A stretch of 64,000 bases of DNA, taken from Poindextera sp963706385 (GTDB lineage Bacteria > Pseudomonadota > Alphaproteobacteria > Caulobacterales > Caulobacteraceae). How positions within the stretch are numbered: position 1 is the stretch's first letter; every line of letters starts with the position of its first letter. The notes beneath the pieces were generated by a model. It did not search any database. It saw only the letters and a list, made by a program, of their open reading frames with translations, and was not told where the DNA came from. Positions 56,174-64,000 of this stretch are shown here, piece after piece. Both the position numbers and the translations under genes were made by a program. The stretch is taken from NCBI GenBank assembly GCA_963706385.1, contig OY970153.1:2976001-3040000 (forward strand), read 5' to 3'.

Positions 56174-58174
56174 ATGTTTTCAAAAATTTTGATCGCCAAC
56201 CGGGGCGAGATCGCCGTCCGGATCATCAAGACCGCGCGCAGGCTCGGGATCGCCACGGTGGTGGTCTATTCCGAGGCCGACGCCGACAGCCTGGCGGTTG
56301 AGATGGCCGACGAGACGGTGTTCATCGGTCCGGCGCCGGCCAACCAGTCCTATCTGTCAGCCGACAAGATCATCGCCGCCTGCAAGTCCGCCGGCGCCGA
56401 GGCGGTTCACCCCGGCTTCGGCTTTCTGTCGGAAAAGGCCGAGTTCGCCCAGCGCTGCGCGGACGAGGGCGTCGTCTTCATCGGCCCCAATCCCCACGCC
56501 ATCGAGGCGATGGGCGACAAGATCCAGTCCAAGAAGTTCGCGGCGGCGGCGGGTGTCTCCTGCGTGCCCGGCCATATCGGCGAGATCGACGACGTGGCCC
56601 ACGCGGTGAAGATCTCCGAGGAGATCGGCTATCCGGTGATGCTGAAGGCCTCCGCCGGCGGCGGCGGCAAGGGCATCCGCGTGGCTTGGAGCCGCAAGGA
56701 CGTGGAGGAGGGTTTTCCGGCCGTCCGCGCCGAGGCCAAGGGCGCCTTCGGCGACGACCGCATCTTCATCGAGAAGTTCATCGAAAGCCCGCGCCACATC
56801 GAAATCCAGGTGCTGGGCGACAAGCACGGCCACGTCGTCCACCTATTCGAACGCGAATGCTCGATCCAGCGGCGCAACCAGAAGGTCATCGAGGAGGCGC
56901 CCTCGCCGTTGCTCGACGAGAAGACCCGCGCCGCCATGGGCGCCCAGGCCGTCGCCCTGGCCAAGGCCGTCGGCTACGACAGCGCCGGCACCGTCGAGTT
57001 CGTCGCCGGCCAGGACAAGAGTTTCTACTTCCTGGAGATGAACACCCGTCTGCAGGTCGAGCATCCGGTGACCGAGCTGATCACCGGCCTGGATCTGGTC
57101 GAACAGATGATCCGCGTCGCCTCGGGCGAGCCGCTCGCCTTCGCGCAGAAGGACCTGAAGATCAACGGCTGGTCGATCGAAAGCCGGATCTACGCCGAGG
57201 ACCCCTATCGCAAGTTCCTGCCGTCGATCGGCCGGCTGGTGCGCTATGATCCGCCGATCGAGGGGGCGGCGGACGGCTATGTCGTGCGCAATGACGCCGG
57301 CGTGCGCGAAGGCGACGAGATCTCGATGTTCTACGACCCGATGATCTCCAAACTGGCGACCTGGGCGCCGACCCGCGCGGCGGCCGTGGCCGGCATGGGC
57401 CGCGCGCTCGAGGACTTCCACATCGAGGGCTTGAACCACAATGTGCCGTTCCTGGCCGCGGTGATGGACCAGCCGCGGTTCCAGTCGGGCAAGCTTTCGA
57501 CCAACTACATCGTCGACGAGTTCCCCGACGGCTTCGCCGGGACCGAACCGACCGCCTTTCAGGCCGACGTGATGACCGCGGCGGCGACCTATATCCACCG
57601 CACCCTGGCCGCGCGGGCCAGGCGCGTCGGCAACGGCCTGTCGGGCCCGCTGACCCGCACCGAGTGGGTGGTCGCGGTCGGCAAGTCCAAGCGGTCGGTC
57701 AAGCTGTCCGACCTGGAGGGCGGGGTCACCGTCGATTTGCCGGACGAGCAGCGCGCCTTGCGGCTGTCGGGGGTGGATTGGCGGCCGGGCAAGGCGCGGT
57801 TCCGCGGCGAGCTGGACGGGGCGGCCTTCACCGTCCAGGTCGAGTCGGTCGGGGAGGGGTTCTTCATCCGCCACCGCGCGGCCAGGGCCCGGGTCCTGGT
57901 GCTGACGCCGCTGTCGTCCGAATTGCACGACCGCCTGCCGGAGAAGAAGGCCGCCGACACCTCGCGCCTGGTCATCTCGCCGATGCCGGGGCTGGTGGTC
58001 TCGATGGACGCCGCGGCGGGACAGACCGTCCGCGAGGGCGAGATCGTCTGCGTGATCGAGGCGATGAAGATGCAGAACATCATCCGGGCCGAGCGCGAGG
58101 GCGTGGTCAAGGCGGTCAACGCCAAGGCCGGCGACAGCGTCGCGGCCGACGAGGTCCTGGTGGAGTTCGCCTGA
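56174..58174 (+). CDS. pccA: propionyl-CoA carboxylase biotin-containing alpha subunit
   Basis: The 666-residue protein has a biotin carboxylase domain (IANRGEIAVRIIKTARRLGI, KASAGGGGKGIRVAW, EMNTRLQVEHPVTE), the BT linker and a C-terminal biotinyl domain with the attachment lysine in VIEAMKMQNII. It carboxylates propionyl-CoA to methylmalonyl-CoA together with PccB, which is not in this window. mutA begins 2 bp after its stop. Confidence 0.95.
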   Translation: MFSKILIANRGEIAVRIIKTARRLGIATVVVYSEADADSLAVEMADETVFIGPAPANQSYLSADKIIAACKSAGAEAVHPGFGFLSEKAEFAQRCADEGVVFIGPNPHAIEAMGDKIQSKKFAAAAGVSCVPGHIGEIDDVAHAVKISEEIGYPVMLKASAGGGGKGIRVAWSRKDVEEGFPAVRAEAKGAFGDDRIFIEKFIESPRHIEIQVLGDKHGHVVHLFERECSIQRRNQKVIEEAPSPLLDEKTRAAMGAQAVALAKAVGYDSAGTVEFVAGQDKSFYFLEMNTRLQVEHPVTELITGLDLVEQMIRVASGEPLAFAQKDLKINGWSIESRIYAEDPYRKFLPSIGRLVRYDPPIEGAADGYVVRNDAGVREGDEISMFYDPMISKLATWAPTRAAAVAGMGRALEDFHIEGLNHNVPFLAAVMDQPRFQSGKLSTNYIVDEFPDGFAGTEPTAFQADVMTAAATYIHRTLAARARRVGNGLSGPLTRTEWVVAVGKSKRSVKLSDLEGGVTVDLPDEQRALRLSGVDWRPGKARFRGELDGAAFTVQVESVGEGFFIRHRAARARVLVLTPLSSELHDRLPEKKAADTSRLVISPMPGLVVSMDAAAGQTVREGEIVCVIEAMKMQNIIRAEREGVVKAVNAKAGDSVAADEVLVEFA

Positions 58175-58175
58175 G

Positions 58176-59633
58176 ATGAGCGACCGGGTCATTCGCCTGG
58201 CCGACGATTTCGCGCCCGCGACCCGCGCCGACTGGCTGAAGCTGGTCGACAAGACCATTGGCGGGGCGCCGCTCGAGACCCTGGTGCGCCGCACCGACGA
58301 CGGCCTGCCGATCCAGCCGCTCTACGCCGCCGAGGACAGCGCCGAGCCGGCGCGGCCGGCCCTGGCGCCGCGCGAGGGCGAACGGGCCTGGGACGCGCGC
58401 GCGCTGATCGCCCATCCCGATCCCGCGCGGGCCAACGCCGAGGCGCTCGAGGACCTGGAAGGCGGCGCCGCCTCGGTGGTCGTACGCATCGATCCGACTG
58501 GCCGGGCCGGCGTCGCCGTCGGCTCCGCTGACGGACTGGCGCGGGTGCTGGACGGGGTGGTGCTGGAACTGGCCAGCGTCGCGCTGGATGCGGGTTTCCT
58601 GGGTGCGAAGGCGGTCGACTGGCTGGCCGCGGCGGCCAAGTCCTCGCCCAACGCCCGGTTGGAATTCCACCTCGATCCGCTCGGCGCCCTGGCCGAGGCG
58701 GGGGCCAGCCCCGGCCCGATCGAGGCGCATCTGATCGCCGCGGCCGGCGTTGGCGCGCGGCTGGCCGAGCCTTATCCCAAGGCCAGCCTGTTCCTGGCCA
58801 GCGGCCGCATCGTGCACGAGGCTGGCGGCGGCGAGGCGCTGGAGCTGGGCTTCATGGCCGCCAGCGCGCTGGCCTACGCCAAGGCCCTAGCCGGCGCGGG
58901 TCTGAACCTGGAGGCGGCCTTCGCCCGCATCGTGCTGGGCCTGGCGGTCGACGGCGACTATTTTGTCTCGATGGCCAAGCTGCGCGCGGCCCGCGCGATC
59001 TGGAACCGGATTGTCGGCGCCTGCGGGGTTTCGCTCGCGGCGCGGATCGAGGCGCGTTCCTCCGGGCGGATGATCGCCGCGCGCGATCCCTGGACCAACA
59101 TGCTGCGCCTGACCCAGGCCGGTTTCGCCGCCGCCGCCGGCGGGGCCGACACGGTGGTGCTGGGCTGTTTCACCGATGCGCTGGGCCTGCCGATCGGCTC
59201 GGCGCGGCGCCAGTCGCGCAACATCCAGCTGGTGCTGATGGAAGAGGCCGGTCTCGGCCGGGTGAGCGATCCGGCCGGCGGCGCCTGGTGCCTGGAGAGC
59301 TTGACCGATGAGATCGCCCGCGCCGGCTGGGCCGCCTTCCAGGCGATCGAGGCCGAAGGCGGCGCCGCCGCGGCCCTGGCCTCGGGCCTGATCGCCCGCG
59401 AGACCGAGACCGTCCGCGCCGCCCGCCAGGCGCGTATCGCCGAGGGCGAGATCAAGCTGGTGGGCGTCACCGTCTATCCCAATCCGCATGAGCAGGCGGT
59501 CCAGGTCGAGACGCCCGATCCGGCCGCTTTCGCGGTCCAGGCGCCGTCGCCGCGCCTGCCCGGGCCGGACGCGCGCGCGCCGCGATTGACGTCCACGCGC
59601 ATTGCCGCGCCGTTCGAGGAATCCAGCCGATGA
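58176..59633 (+). CDS. mutA: methylmalonyl-CoA mutase small subunit
   Basis: The 485-residue protein has a TIM-barrel of the mutase type (TRADWLKLVDKTIGGAPLETL, GSADGLARVLDG, RLTQAGFAAAAGGADTVVLGCFTDALG, SDPAGGAWCLESLTDEIARAGW). The usual C-terminal B12-like domain of the subunit is missing, making it shorter than the ~620-residue classical form. It should pair with MutB, which carries the cofactor. Its stop overlaps the mutB start. Confidence 0.9.
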   Translation: MSDRVIRLADDFAPATRADWLKLVDKTIGGAPLETLVRRTDDGLPIQPLYAAEDSAEPARPALAPREGERAWDARALIAHPDPARANAEALEDLEGGAASVVVRIDPTGRAGVAVGSADGLARVLDGVVLELASVALDAGFLGAKAVDWLAAAAKSSPNARLEFHLDPLGALAEAGASPGPIEAHLIAAAGVGARLAEPYPKASLFLASGRIVHEAGGGEALELGFMAASALAYAKALAGAGLNLEAAFARIVLGLAVDGDYFVSMAKLRAARAIWNRIVGACGVSLAARIEARSSGRMIAARDPWTNMLRLTQAGFAAAAGGADTVVLGCFTDALGLPIGSARRQSRNIQLVLMEEAGLGRVSDPAGGAWCLESLTDEIARAGWAAFQAIEAEGGAAAALASGLIARETETVRAARQARIAEGEIKLVGVTVYPNPHEQAVQVETPDPAAFAVQAPSPRLPGPDARAPRLTSTRIAAPFEESSR

Positions 59634-61801
59634 GCCGGTTTCCCGATTTCGCGACCCTGGCCTTCGACGCCGCGACCCCGGCCGCCGTCCCGCCGTCCGC
59701 CACCACGGGCGAGGTCTGGGAGACGCCGGAGGGCGTGGCGGTCAAGCCGGTCTATGGCCCCAGCGATGTCGCGGCGCTGGATTTTCTCGGCGGCTATCCA
59801 GGCCTGGCGCCCTTCCTGCGCGGGCCCTACCCGACCATGTACGCGACCAATCCGTGGACCATCCGCCAGTACGCGGGCTTTTCCACGGCCGAGGACTCCA
59901 ACGCCTTCTACCGCCGCAACCTGGCCGCCGGACAGAAGGGTCTGTCGGTCGCCTTCGACCTGGCCACCCACCGCGGCTACGACAGCGACCATGAGCGGGT
60001 GAAGGGCGACGTGGGCATGGCCGGGGTGGCCATCGACTCCATCCTCGACATGCGCACGCTGTTCTCCGGCATCCCGCTCGACGAGATGAGCGTGTCGATG
60101 ACCATGAACGGCGCGGTGCTGCCGATCCTGGCCCTCTACATCGTCGCGGCCGAGGAGCAGGGCGTCGCGACCGCCAAGCTCTCGGGGACCATCCAGAACG
60201 ACATCCTGAAGGAGTTCATGGTCCGCAACACCTACATCTATCCGCCGGCGCCCTCGATGCGGATCATCTCGGACATCTTCGCCTACACGGCCAAGCAGAT
60301 GCCGAAGTTCAACTCGATCTCGATTTCCGGCTACCATCTGCAGGAGGCCGGCGCCTCGCTGGACCTGGAGCTGGCCTACACCCTGGCCGATGGTGTCGAA
60401 TACGTCCGCGCCGGCGTGGCGGCGGGGATGGATGTCGACGCCTTCGCGCCACGCCTGTCGTTCTTCTGGAACGCCGGGATGAACTATTTCATGGAGGTGG
60501 CCAAGCAGCGCGCCGGACGCCTGCTCTGGGCGAAGCTGATGCAGCGGAACTTCTCGCCCAAGGATTCGCGTTCGCTTTCGCTTCGCGCCCACACCCAGAC
60601 CAGCGGCTGGTCGCTGGCGGCCCAGGACGTCTACAACAACGTCGCGCGCACCTGCATCGAGGCCATGGCCGCCACCAACGGCCAGACCCAGAGCTTGCAC
60701 ACCAATTCGCTGGACGAGGCGATCGCCCTGCCGACCGACTTTTCGGCCCGCATCGCGCGCAACACCCAGATCGTCCTGCAGACCGAAAGCGGCCTGACTC
60801 GCTCGATCGATCCCTGGGGCGGCTCCTGGTACGTCGAGCGGCTGACCCACGATCTGGCGGCCCGGGCCCTGGCCCACATCGAGGAGGTCGAGGCCCTCGG
60901 CGGCATGGCCAAGGCGATCGAGCAGGGCCTGCCCAAGCTGCGCATCGAGGAGGCCGCCGCCCGCACCCAGGCGCGGATCGACAGCGGCCAGCAGACCCTG
61001 GTGGGCGTCAACCGCTACGTCACCGACGCGGTCGACGACATCCAACTGCTCAAGGTCGACAACGCCTCGGTCCGCGCCCAGCAGCTCGACAAGCTGGCCC
61101 GCCTGAAGGCCGAGCGCGACCCGGCCGAGGTCGAGGCCAGGCTCAAGGCGCTGGAGGCCGGCGCACGGGGGAACGGCAACCTGCTGGCGTTGTCGGTGGA
61201 CGCTGCGCGGGCCAAGGCCACGGTCGGCGAGATCAGCCTAGCGATGGAAAAGGTGTTCGGCCGGCATAAGGCCAAGATTCAGCTGTTGCGCGACATCTAC
61301 GGCGCGGAGGCCAAGGACAGCCCCAAGGTCGCCCGCGCCCGCGCGATGGTCGAGGCCTTCACCCAGACCGATGGCCGGCCGCCGCGGGTGATGATCGCCA
61401 AGATGGGCCAGGATGGCCACGACCGCGGCCAGAAGGTGATCGCCACCGGCTTCGCGGACCTCGGCTTCGAGGTCGACGTCGGCCCGCTGTTCCAGACCCC
61501 GGCCGAGGCAGCCAAGGAGGCGGTGGATAATAACGTCCATGTGGTGGGCGCCAGCTCGCTGGCCGCCGGCCACCTGACCCTGGTGCCGGAGCTGAAGACG
61601 GAGCTGGCCAGGCTCGGCCGGCCGGACATCATGATCGTGGTCGGCGGGGTGATCCCGGACGAGGATCTGAAGGCGCTCTACGACGAAGGCGTCGCGGCGG
61701 TGTTCCAGCCCGGCGCCGTGGTGCCCGAGGCCGCCATCCGCCTGCTTGACGAACTCAACGTAAGGCTCGGCTATACCCAGTCTCCGGCGCAGGCGCGCTG
61801 A
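59630..61801 (+). CDS. mutB: methylmalonyl-CoA mutase large subunit
   Basis: The 723-residue adenosylcobalamin-dependent mutase has a substrate barrel (YATNPWTIRQYAGFSTAEDSNAFYRRNLAAGQKGLSVAFDLATHRGYDSD, SGTIQNDILKEFMVRNTYIYPP) and a C-terminal cobalamin domain with the base-off histidine motif in KMGQDGHDRGQKVIATGF. It converts methylmalonyl-CoA to succinyl-CoA. Full length and intact. Four-base overlap with mutA. Confidence 0.97.
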   Translation: MSRFPDFATLAFDAATPAAVPPSATTGEVWETPEGVAVKPVYGPSDVAALDFLGGYPGLAPFLRGPYPTMYATNPWTIRQYAGFSTAEDSNAFYRRNLAAGQKGLSVAFDLATHRGYDSDHERVKGDVGMAGVAIDSILDMRTLFSGIPLDEMSVSMTMNGAVLPILALYIVAAEEQGVATAKLSGTIQNDILKEFMVRNTYIYPPAPSMRIISDIFAYTAKQMPKFNSISISGYHLQEAGASLDLELAYTLADGVEYVRAGVAAGMDVDAFAPRLSFFWNAGMNYFMEVAKQRAGRLLWAKLMQRNFSPKDSRSLSLRAHTQTSGWSLAAQDVYNNVARTCIEAMAATNGQTQSLHTNSLDEAIALPTDFSARIARNTQIVLQTESGLTRSIDPWGGSWYVERLTHDLAARALAHIEEVEALGGMAKAIEQGLPKLRIEEAAARTQARIDSGQQTLVGVNRYVTDAVDDIQLLKVDNASVRAQQLDKLARLKAERDPAEVEARLKALEAGARGNGNLLALSVDAARAKATVGEISLAMEKVFGRHKAKIQLLRDIYGAEAKDSPKVARARAMVEAFTQTDGRPPRVMIAKMGQDGHDRGQKVIATGFADLGFEVDVGPLFQTPAEAAKEAVDNNVHVVGASSLAAGHLTLVPELKTELARLGRPDIMIVVGGVIPDEDLKALYDEGVAAVFQPGAVVPEAAIRLLDELNVRLGYTQSPAQAR

Positions 61802-61835
61802 CCCAACCGCACCTCGTCCAAGGAAGGACCCCCTG

Positions 61836-62636
61836 ATGAGCTACAACAAGATCAAGGTTTCGAGGGATGGCGACGTGGCCATCGTCACCCTCTACGACCC
61901 GACGACGATGAACGCCGCGGGCATGGACATGGGAGCCGAGCTGATCGACGCGCTGAAGGCGGTGACGACTGGCGACAAGGCCGCGCGCGCCATCGTGCTG
62001 ACCGGCGACGGCCGCGGCTTCTGCTCGGGCGCTAACCTGCAGGCCGGGCCGGGCGGCGGAAAAGTGGACGGCGACGGAAAGCCGGACGCCGGCTCGGGGC
62101 TCGAGACGCTGTACAATCCGCTGGTCACCGCCATCCGCGACCTGCCCGTGCCGATCGTGACGGCGGTCAATGGCGCGGCGGCCGGGGTCGGCTGCTCTCT
62201 GGCGCTGCTTGGCGACATCATCGTCGCGGGCGAGAGCGCCTACTTCCTGCAGGCCTTCCGCCGCATCGGCCTGGTGCCCGACGGTGGCTCGACCTACATG
62301 CTGCCGCGCCATATCGGAAAGGCGCGGGCGATGGAGATGGCTCTGCTCGGCGACCGGGTGCCGGCGGCCAAGGCGCTGGAATGGGGACTGATCAACCGCT
62401 GCGTGCCCGACGCCGAGCTGATGCCGACCGCGCTGGGCCTGGCCCACGAGCTGGCCAAGGGACCGTTCTCGCTCGGCCTGATCCGCAAGGCGATCTGGGC
62501 CTCGCTGGATTCCAGCTGGACCGAGCAACTCTATAACGAGCGCAAAGCCCAGCAAATCGCCGGCAAGAGCGACGACTTCCGCGAGGGCGTCCAGGCCTTC
62601 CTGCAAAAGCGCCCGGCGGCGTTCCAAGGCCACTGA
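61836..62636 (+). CDS. enoyl-CoA hydratase/isomerase (crotonase) family protein
   Basis: The 266-residue crotonase has oxyanion-hole strands FCSGANLQAGPGGG and VNGAAAGVGCSLALLGDIIVAGESAYF, and the catalytic-region LVPDGGSTYMLPRHIGKARAME. It resembles PaaG/PaaB-like hydratase-isomerases. It lies 34 bp after mutB and may handle an acyl-CoA feeding that route. The exact substrate is unknown. Confidence 0.9.
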   Translation: MSYNKIKVSRDGDVAIVTLYDPTTMNAAGMDMGAELIDALKAVTTGDKAARAIVLTGDGRGFCSGANLQAGPGGGKVDGDGKPDAGSGLETLYNPLVTAIRDLPVPIVTAVNGAAAGVGCSLALLGDIIVAGESAYFLQAFRRIGLVPDGGSTYMLPRHIGKARAMEMALLGDRVPAAKALEWGLINRCVPDAELMPTALGLAHELAKGPFSLGLIRKAIWASLDSSWTEQLYNERKAQQIAGKSDDFREGVQAFLQKRPAAFQGH

Positions 62637-62773
62637 GCACGCCCGGCGCGACGACTTCGCGCGCGACGGCGCGGCGGCGCCTTGGGGCCAGGCGTCCCCA
62701 AGCCGGCGGGACTGTGCTATAGGCCATCAACCCTCACCGGTCCGCGGCCGTCAGTCCCGTCAAACCCATCAGC

Positions 62774-62854
62774 ATGACGCCTTATCAAGCGCACAGGCTG
62801 TCCATCGCCCCGATGATGGACTGGAGAGAGAGATCAGTCCTTTCAATTAGTTAG
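62774..62854 (+). pseudogene. dusA: dusA 5' fragment, truncated after 17 codons
   Basis: The first codons read M-T-P-Y-Q-A-H-R-L-S-I-A-P-M-M-D-W, the start of tRNA-dihydrouridine synthase A. Homology stops exactly after the MMDW codons at 62824; in intact genes TDRHCR would follow. The frame runs nine more non-homologous codons to a TAG at 62852-62854. dusA's 5' end is an established integration target for prophages and genomic islands, so this is likely one end of such an insertion. Other breakage cannot be excluded. Confidence 0.8.
62804..62824 (+). other. possible attachment-site core at the dusA break
   Basis: The dusA homology ends inside the codons for IAPMMDW (62804-62824), the segment reported as the usual crossover region for dusA-targeting integrases. 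The exact core is not determinable without the other end. Confidence 0.5.
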
Positions 62855-62863
62855 GACGACGCG

Positions 62864-62880
62864 TGTGCAGAGAATGCACA
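62864..62880. repeat. inverted repeat TGTGCA-GAGAA-TGCACA
   Basis: A six-base perfect inverted repeat lies 40 bp beyond the dusA break. It may be a protein-binding site near the element end. Confidence 0.5.
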
Positions 62881-63121
62881 TGCAGGTTCGCGTTTTCGAT
62901 TGCTCTCGTTCGCGCCACGGCCAGCGCAACTGGACGCTCTATCGCTCGCGGACGCGCTCTAATGAGCCAACTCAGCCAGGAGCGGATTGAGCTGCCTCAA
63001 ACACAGCGTGTCCGCGATGAACTAGCAGCGATATGGTTGACGTCGATCGCCGCCGTGGCCTCGGCGCGACGCCTGACCGCAGCGCGCGATGCGACGTGAA
63101 ATGCGCGCCGGAAATCGAGGA

Positions 63122-64000
63122 ATGGCATTGCCCGCAGAAACGCAACCGAGGGGAACCGTCGTCTCCGTGCGGGGCTCGGTCGTCGATGTCCGGTTCGATG
63201 CCGAGACGCTGCCTGGGATCAACGAAGCGCTGGAGGTCTTCGAAGGCGTCACCCTCGTCGCCGAGGTGCAGGCCTATCTCGACGAGCGCACGGTGCGGGC
63301 CGTGGCGATGCAGAGCACCGACGGCCTCTCCCGCGGCGCGCGCGTCAGGGCGACGGGCGGGCCGATCACCGTGCCGGTCGGTGAGGGCATGCTGGGGCGG
63401 CTGGTGAACGTGCTGGGCCAAGTCGGCGACGGAGGTTCGCCCATCGCCGAGGACGCCGCGCGCTGGCCCATCCACCGGTCGCCGCCCCCGCTGTCCGAGC
63501 AGAGCGGCGAACGGACCCTGCTGGAGACCGGGATCAAGGTGATCGACCTTCTCGCCCCGCTCGCGCGCGGCGGCAAGGCCGGTCTCTTCGGCGGCGCAGG
63601 GGTCGGCAAGACCGTGCTGGTCACCGAGTTGATCCGCACCATGGTGGAGACCTACAGCGGCATCTCGGTGTTCGCCGGCGTCGGAGAGCGCTCACGCGAG
63701 GGCCACGAGATGTTGCTGGAGATGCGCCGCTCCAAAGTGCTGGAGCGTACGGTGCTGGTCTACGGCCAGATGAACGAGCCGCCCGGCGCCCGATGGCGCG
63801 TGGCCCTAAGCGCCCTCACCATCGCCGAATACTTCCGCGACGAGGGAAAGCGGGACGTGCTGCTGCTGATGGACAACGTCTTCCGCTTCGTTCAGGCGGG
63901 CGGCGAGATCTCCGGCCTGCTGGGGCGCCTGCCCTCGCGGGTCGGCTACCAGCCGACGCTCGCCACCGAGGTGGCGGACCTGCAGGAGCGGATCGCCTCG
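63122..64000 (+). CDS. atpD: alternative (N-ATPase-type) F1 ATP synthase beta subunit, 3' truncated by window
   Basis: Visible are 293 codons. The P-loop is FGGAGVGKTVLVTELI, Walker B is VLLLMDNVFRFVQAG, and GYQPTLATEVADLQERI continues past the edge. The segment VFAGVGERSREGHEMLLEMRRSKV and the divergent N-terminus are characteristic of the second, laterally spread F1Fo (N-ATPase) family rather than the housekeeping beta subunit. The usual order would be atpDCQRBEFAG beyond this window. In-frame ATGs at 63089 and 63101 are alternative starts. Confidence 0.9.
   Translation, partial: MALPAETQPRGTVVSVRGSVVDVRFDAETLPGINEALEVFEGVTLVAEVQAYLDERTVRAVAMQSTDGLSRGARVRATGGPITVPVGEGMLGRLVNVLGQVGDGGSPIAEDAARWPIHRSPPPLSEQSGERTLLETGIKVIDLLAPLARGGKAGLFGGAGVGKTVLVTELIRTMVETYSGISVFAGVGERSREGHEMLLEMRRSKVLERTVLVYGQMNEPPGARWRVALSALTIAEYFRDEGKRDVLLLMDNVFRFVQAGGEISGLLGRLPSRVGYQPTLATEVADLQERIAS

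Larger units (their letters stand above)
62637..63121. other. gap containing a broken dusA start and a mobile-element junction
   Basis: This 485-bp interval holds the dusA remnant (62774-62824), a TGTGCA/TGCACA inverted repeat (62864-62880), a GTCCT/AGGAC inverted repeat and otherwise no supported gene. A 78-codon ORF at 62863-63099 is Cys/Arg/Ala-rich with no recognisable family. Confidence 0.6.

Noticed and set aside
62863..63099. A 78-codon ORF between the dusA break and atpD
   Set aside because: Atypical composition, no leader and no recognisable domain; it could hide an excisionase-like gene, but nothing supports that.

Overview
The window is GC-rich alphaproteobacterial chromosome, most likely from the Caulobacteraceae (Caulobacter/Phenylobacterium type). 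This is inferred from perfect CtrA boxes (TTAA-N7-TTAA) next to GANTC sites, an Flm/Pse-type flagellin sugar cluster, a DnaG whose N-terminal zinc ligands are replaced, and very strong GC bias at codon position 3. No rRNA or species marker is present, so the genus is an inference.

Layout. 1-698: end of a CheW-like protein fused to a globin. 719-11228 (all minus strand): an amine-metabolism block made of a class III aminotransferase, a two-subunit transketolase, a TonB-dependent receptor, an (R)-selective amine transaminase, and a tryptophan-tryptophylquinone amine dehydrogenase operon (heavy chain, MauE, MauD, light chain, two c-type cytochromes). An MFS transporter and a frameshifted TetR regulator lie divergently (11351-13204). 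13581-17278: dienelactone hydrolase, CtrA-box-associated SleB-type wall hydrolase, DJ-1/PfpI protein, TrmH-type RNA methyltransferase. 17290-22772: nadA, a site-2 protease, nadB and nadC, with trxB upstream; nadA has a pair of palindromic operator candidates. 22837-25674: pseudaminic-type sugar genes. 25707-35874: greA, an SDR, carA/carB, dnaG, rpoD. 35906-36447: a ParDE/RelE-type toxin-antitoxin pair.

36492-43345 is a type II-C CRISPR-Cas locus: 17 repeats and 16 spacers, cas2, cas1, cas9 and a recognisable tracrRNA. It is damaged twice. An IS3-family element (36779-38040, TSD GCTCC) sits inside repeat 5, and cas9 has a one-base frameshift just before its HNH domain.

43439-54000 is ordinary accessory and housekeeping content: GFA protein, serine hydrolase, PEBP protein, a 2OG-oxygenase-like protein, a class D beta-lactamase homologue without its catalytic residues, a phosphatase, a SIMPL protein, a CAU tRNA, acyl-CoA dehydrogenase, arsenate reductase, cold-shock protein, small ORFs and a glycosyltransferase. 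54075-62636 holds PEP carboxykinase and the propionyl-CoA/methylmalonyl-CoA route (pccA, mutA, mutB) plus a crotonase.

At 62774-62824 the first 17 codons of dusA appear and then stop abruptly. The 5' end of dusA is a known integration site for mobile elements. About 300 bp further on begins an alternative (N-ATPase-like) F1 beta subunit that runs off the window. This looks like the left edge of a dusA-integrated island.
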